A model generated the notes under the pieces. It did not search any database. It was not told the DNA's origin and worked only from the letters and a program-made list of their open reading frames with translations. A program made the position numbers and the translations under genes. Positions 6,305 through 7,031 of a DNA stretch of 7,031 nt are shown here, in pieces (position 1 is the stretch's first letter; the number at the start of each line of letters is the position of its first letter). The DNA lies in contig CAZCZS010000080.1 of assembly GCA_964503355.1 (NCBI GenBank), positions 1 through 7,031 on the forward strand, read 5' to 3'. The stretch comes from Mesoaciditoga sp964503355 (lineage in GTDB: Bacteria; Thermotogota; Thermotogae; Mesoaciditogales; Mesoaciditogaceae).

Positions 6305-7031
6305 ATGAAGATGAAAAATGGATTCGTGGAATTGATCCTTTACATAGTAGCATTCGCGGGGGCTGCCATCATGCTCATGCCTTTCATATGGATGGTAGAT
6401 ACCTCTTTAAAGCTTCCGGAAGAAGTTCAAGTTTGGCCACCAACTTGGGGAACCGCCAACGCTTTGAATACACGATACATTCCGTCTGTGATAGATCATT
6501 CAGCGTATACCGGTGTGAATTACAGCGCTTTGAGCCTTCAGCAATTTCTCACATCAGGCAATTCTCGTGAAAAGACCTTACCCAATCTTCTAACGGTAAA
6601 ACTTGTGGGAACTCCTCCCATAAGGGGAACGCTTCATTTACTCTTAAAGGAAGGAAAAGAAAATCCAAAGTACGCCACGTCCATAGATGAAAATGCGTTT
6701 CGTTCTGTCGTGTCGAAAGTGGATTCTAGAAAGTATCCATCTGAATTCGAGGGAGATTTTAAAAAGCTTGAAAAGTTGGAACAAAAACCAACTGAGTACA
6801 TGAAGGAATTCATAACCGTTTTCAAATATGGAAATCATCCCATACTTTCAAGGGTCAATTTCATAAACGGTGTTGACAAGACTGGAAAAACTGCCGAAAC
6901 TTTCATGGACAGATTTGGGCCGATTTTGGCGAAAAACCCAAGGCTGTCCGTACAAAAAAACGATGACGAGAAAACGATCGAAGAGAAGAAGATGTTGAAA
7001 GATTTCTTCTCATCATCCAAGTACAAAAAAA
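6305..7031 (+). CDS. ABC sugar transporter permease, MalG type, N-terminal part (3' end outside the window)
   Basis: Expected partner of the MalF-type permease in the membrane channel of a carbohydrate importer. The frame is open from ATG 6305 to the window end (242 codons). The N-terminus is characteristic: a short basic start (MKMKNG), one membrane helix about 8-30 with the MalG-family phrase LMPFIWMVDTSLK (24-36), then EEVQVWPPTW (40-49). Ordinary MalG proteins reach the second helix within a few dozen residues. Here more than 180 polar residues follow with no membrane segment (for example about 145-175 and 218-235 are rich in Lys and Glu), predicted to lie outside the cytoplasmic membrane. 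The EAA loop and remaining helices would be beyond the window. A frameshift is unlikely because no stop interrupts the frame and its codon use matches the neighbours. TGA 6281 fixes the start at 6305 or 6311; neither has an SD directly before it. Confidence 0.85.
   Translation, partial: MKMKNGFVELILYIVAFAGAAIMLMPFIWMVDTSLKLPEEVQVWPPTWGTANALNTRYIPSVIDHSAYTGVNYSALSLQQFLTSGNSREKTLPNLLTVKLVGTPPIRGTLHLLLKEGKENPKYATSIDENAFRSVVSKVDSRKYPSEFEGDFKKLEKLEQKPTEYMKEFITVFKYGNHPILSRVNFINGVDKTGKTAETFMDRFGPILAKNPRLSVQKNDDEKTIEEKKMLKDFFSSSKYKK

Noticed and set aside
6277..6570. A 97-codon + strand frame starting at TTG 6277, downstream of the perfect SD
   Set aside because: It is out of frame with, and overlaps, the clear MalG signature that starts at 6305. 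Its product is His/Ser/Arg-rich without domain features, and the TTG is 27 bases from the SD, inside the hairpin.

Overview
The window looks like a piece of a thermophilic, low-to-moderate GC bacterial chromosome, most likely Thermotogota. The reasons are the heavy use of AGA and ATA codons, TTG and GTG starts behind strong Shine-Dalgarno (SD) sequences, very tight gene packing on one strand, and enlarged MalF/MalG-type sugar permeases. This assignment is an inference from style and gene content, not a database match.

All recognisable genes lie on the + strand. Bases 2-1018 are the C-terminal half of a UvrD/PcrA/Rep-type DNA helicase whose ATP-binding half lies before the window. Eleven bases later comes a very large protein (1030-4233, 1067 aa) ending in an apparently active diguanylate cyclase (GGEEF) domain. 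Its N-terminal half reads like a decayed protein kinase plus a decayed STAND/AAA ATPase, followed by TPR-like helices and a GAF-like domain. Three bases later comes upp (4237-4863), uracil phosphoribosyltransferase. These three genes have no visible promoter or terminator between them and look like one transcription unit with coupled translation.

A new unit starts between upp and the next gene. A perfect extended -10 box lies directly after the upp stop, ahead of a MalF-type ABC sugar permease (4899-6203). The last gene, a MalG-type permease (6305 to beyond 7031), is cut by the window end. The two permeases would form the membrane channel of one carbohydrate importer; its binding protein and ATPase are not in the window. 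Both permeases are unusual. The MalF partner has about 130 extra, mostly hydrophobic residues that look like a partial internal duplication, and the MalG partner has at least 180 extra polar residues after its first membrane helix.

The most interesting small-scale signals are at the translation starts of the transporter genes. The SD of the MalF-type gene can be masked by a hairpin in read-through RNA, but probably not in RNA started at the local promoter. The MalG-type gene has a perfect SD 55 bases before its only plausible start codon, with a long hairpin between them that could bring the two together. No tRNA, rRNA, CRISPR array, insertion sequence or clear intrinsic terminator was seen, and no gene-free stretch exceeds about 100 bases.
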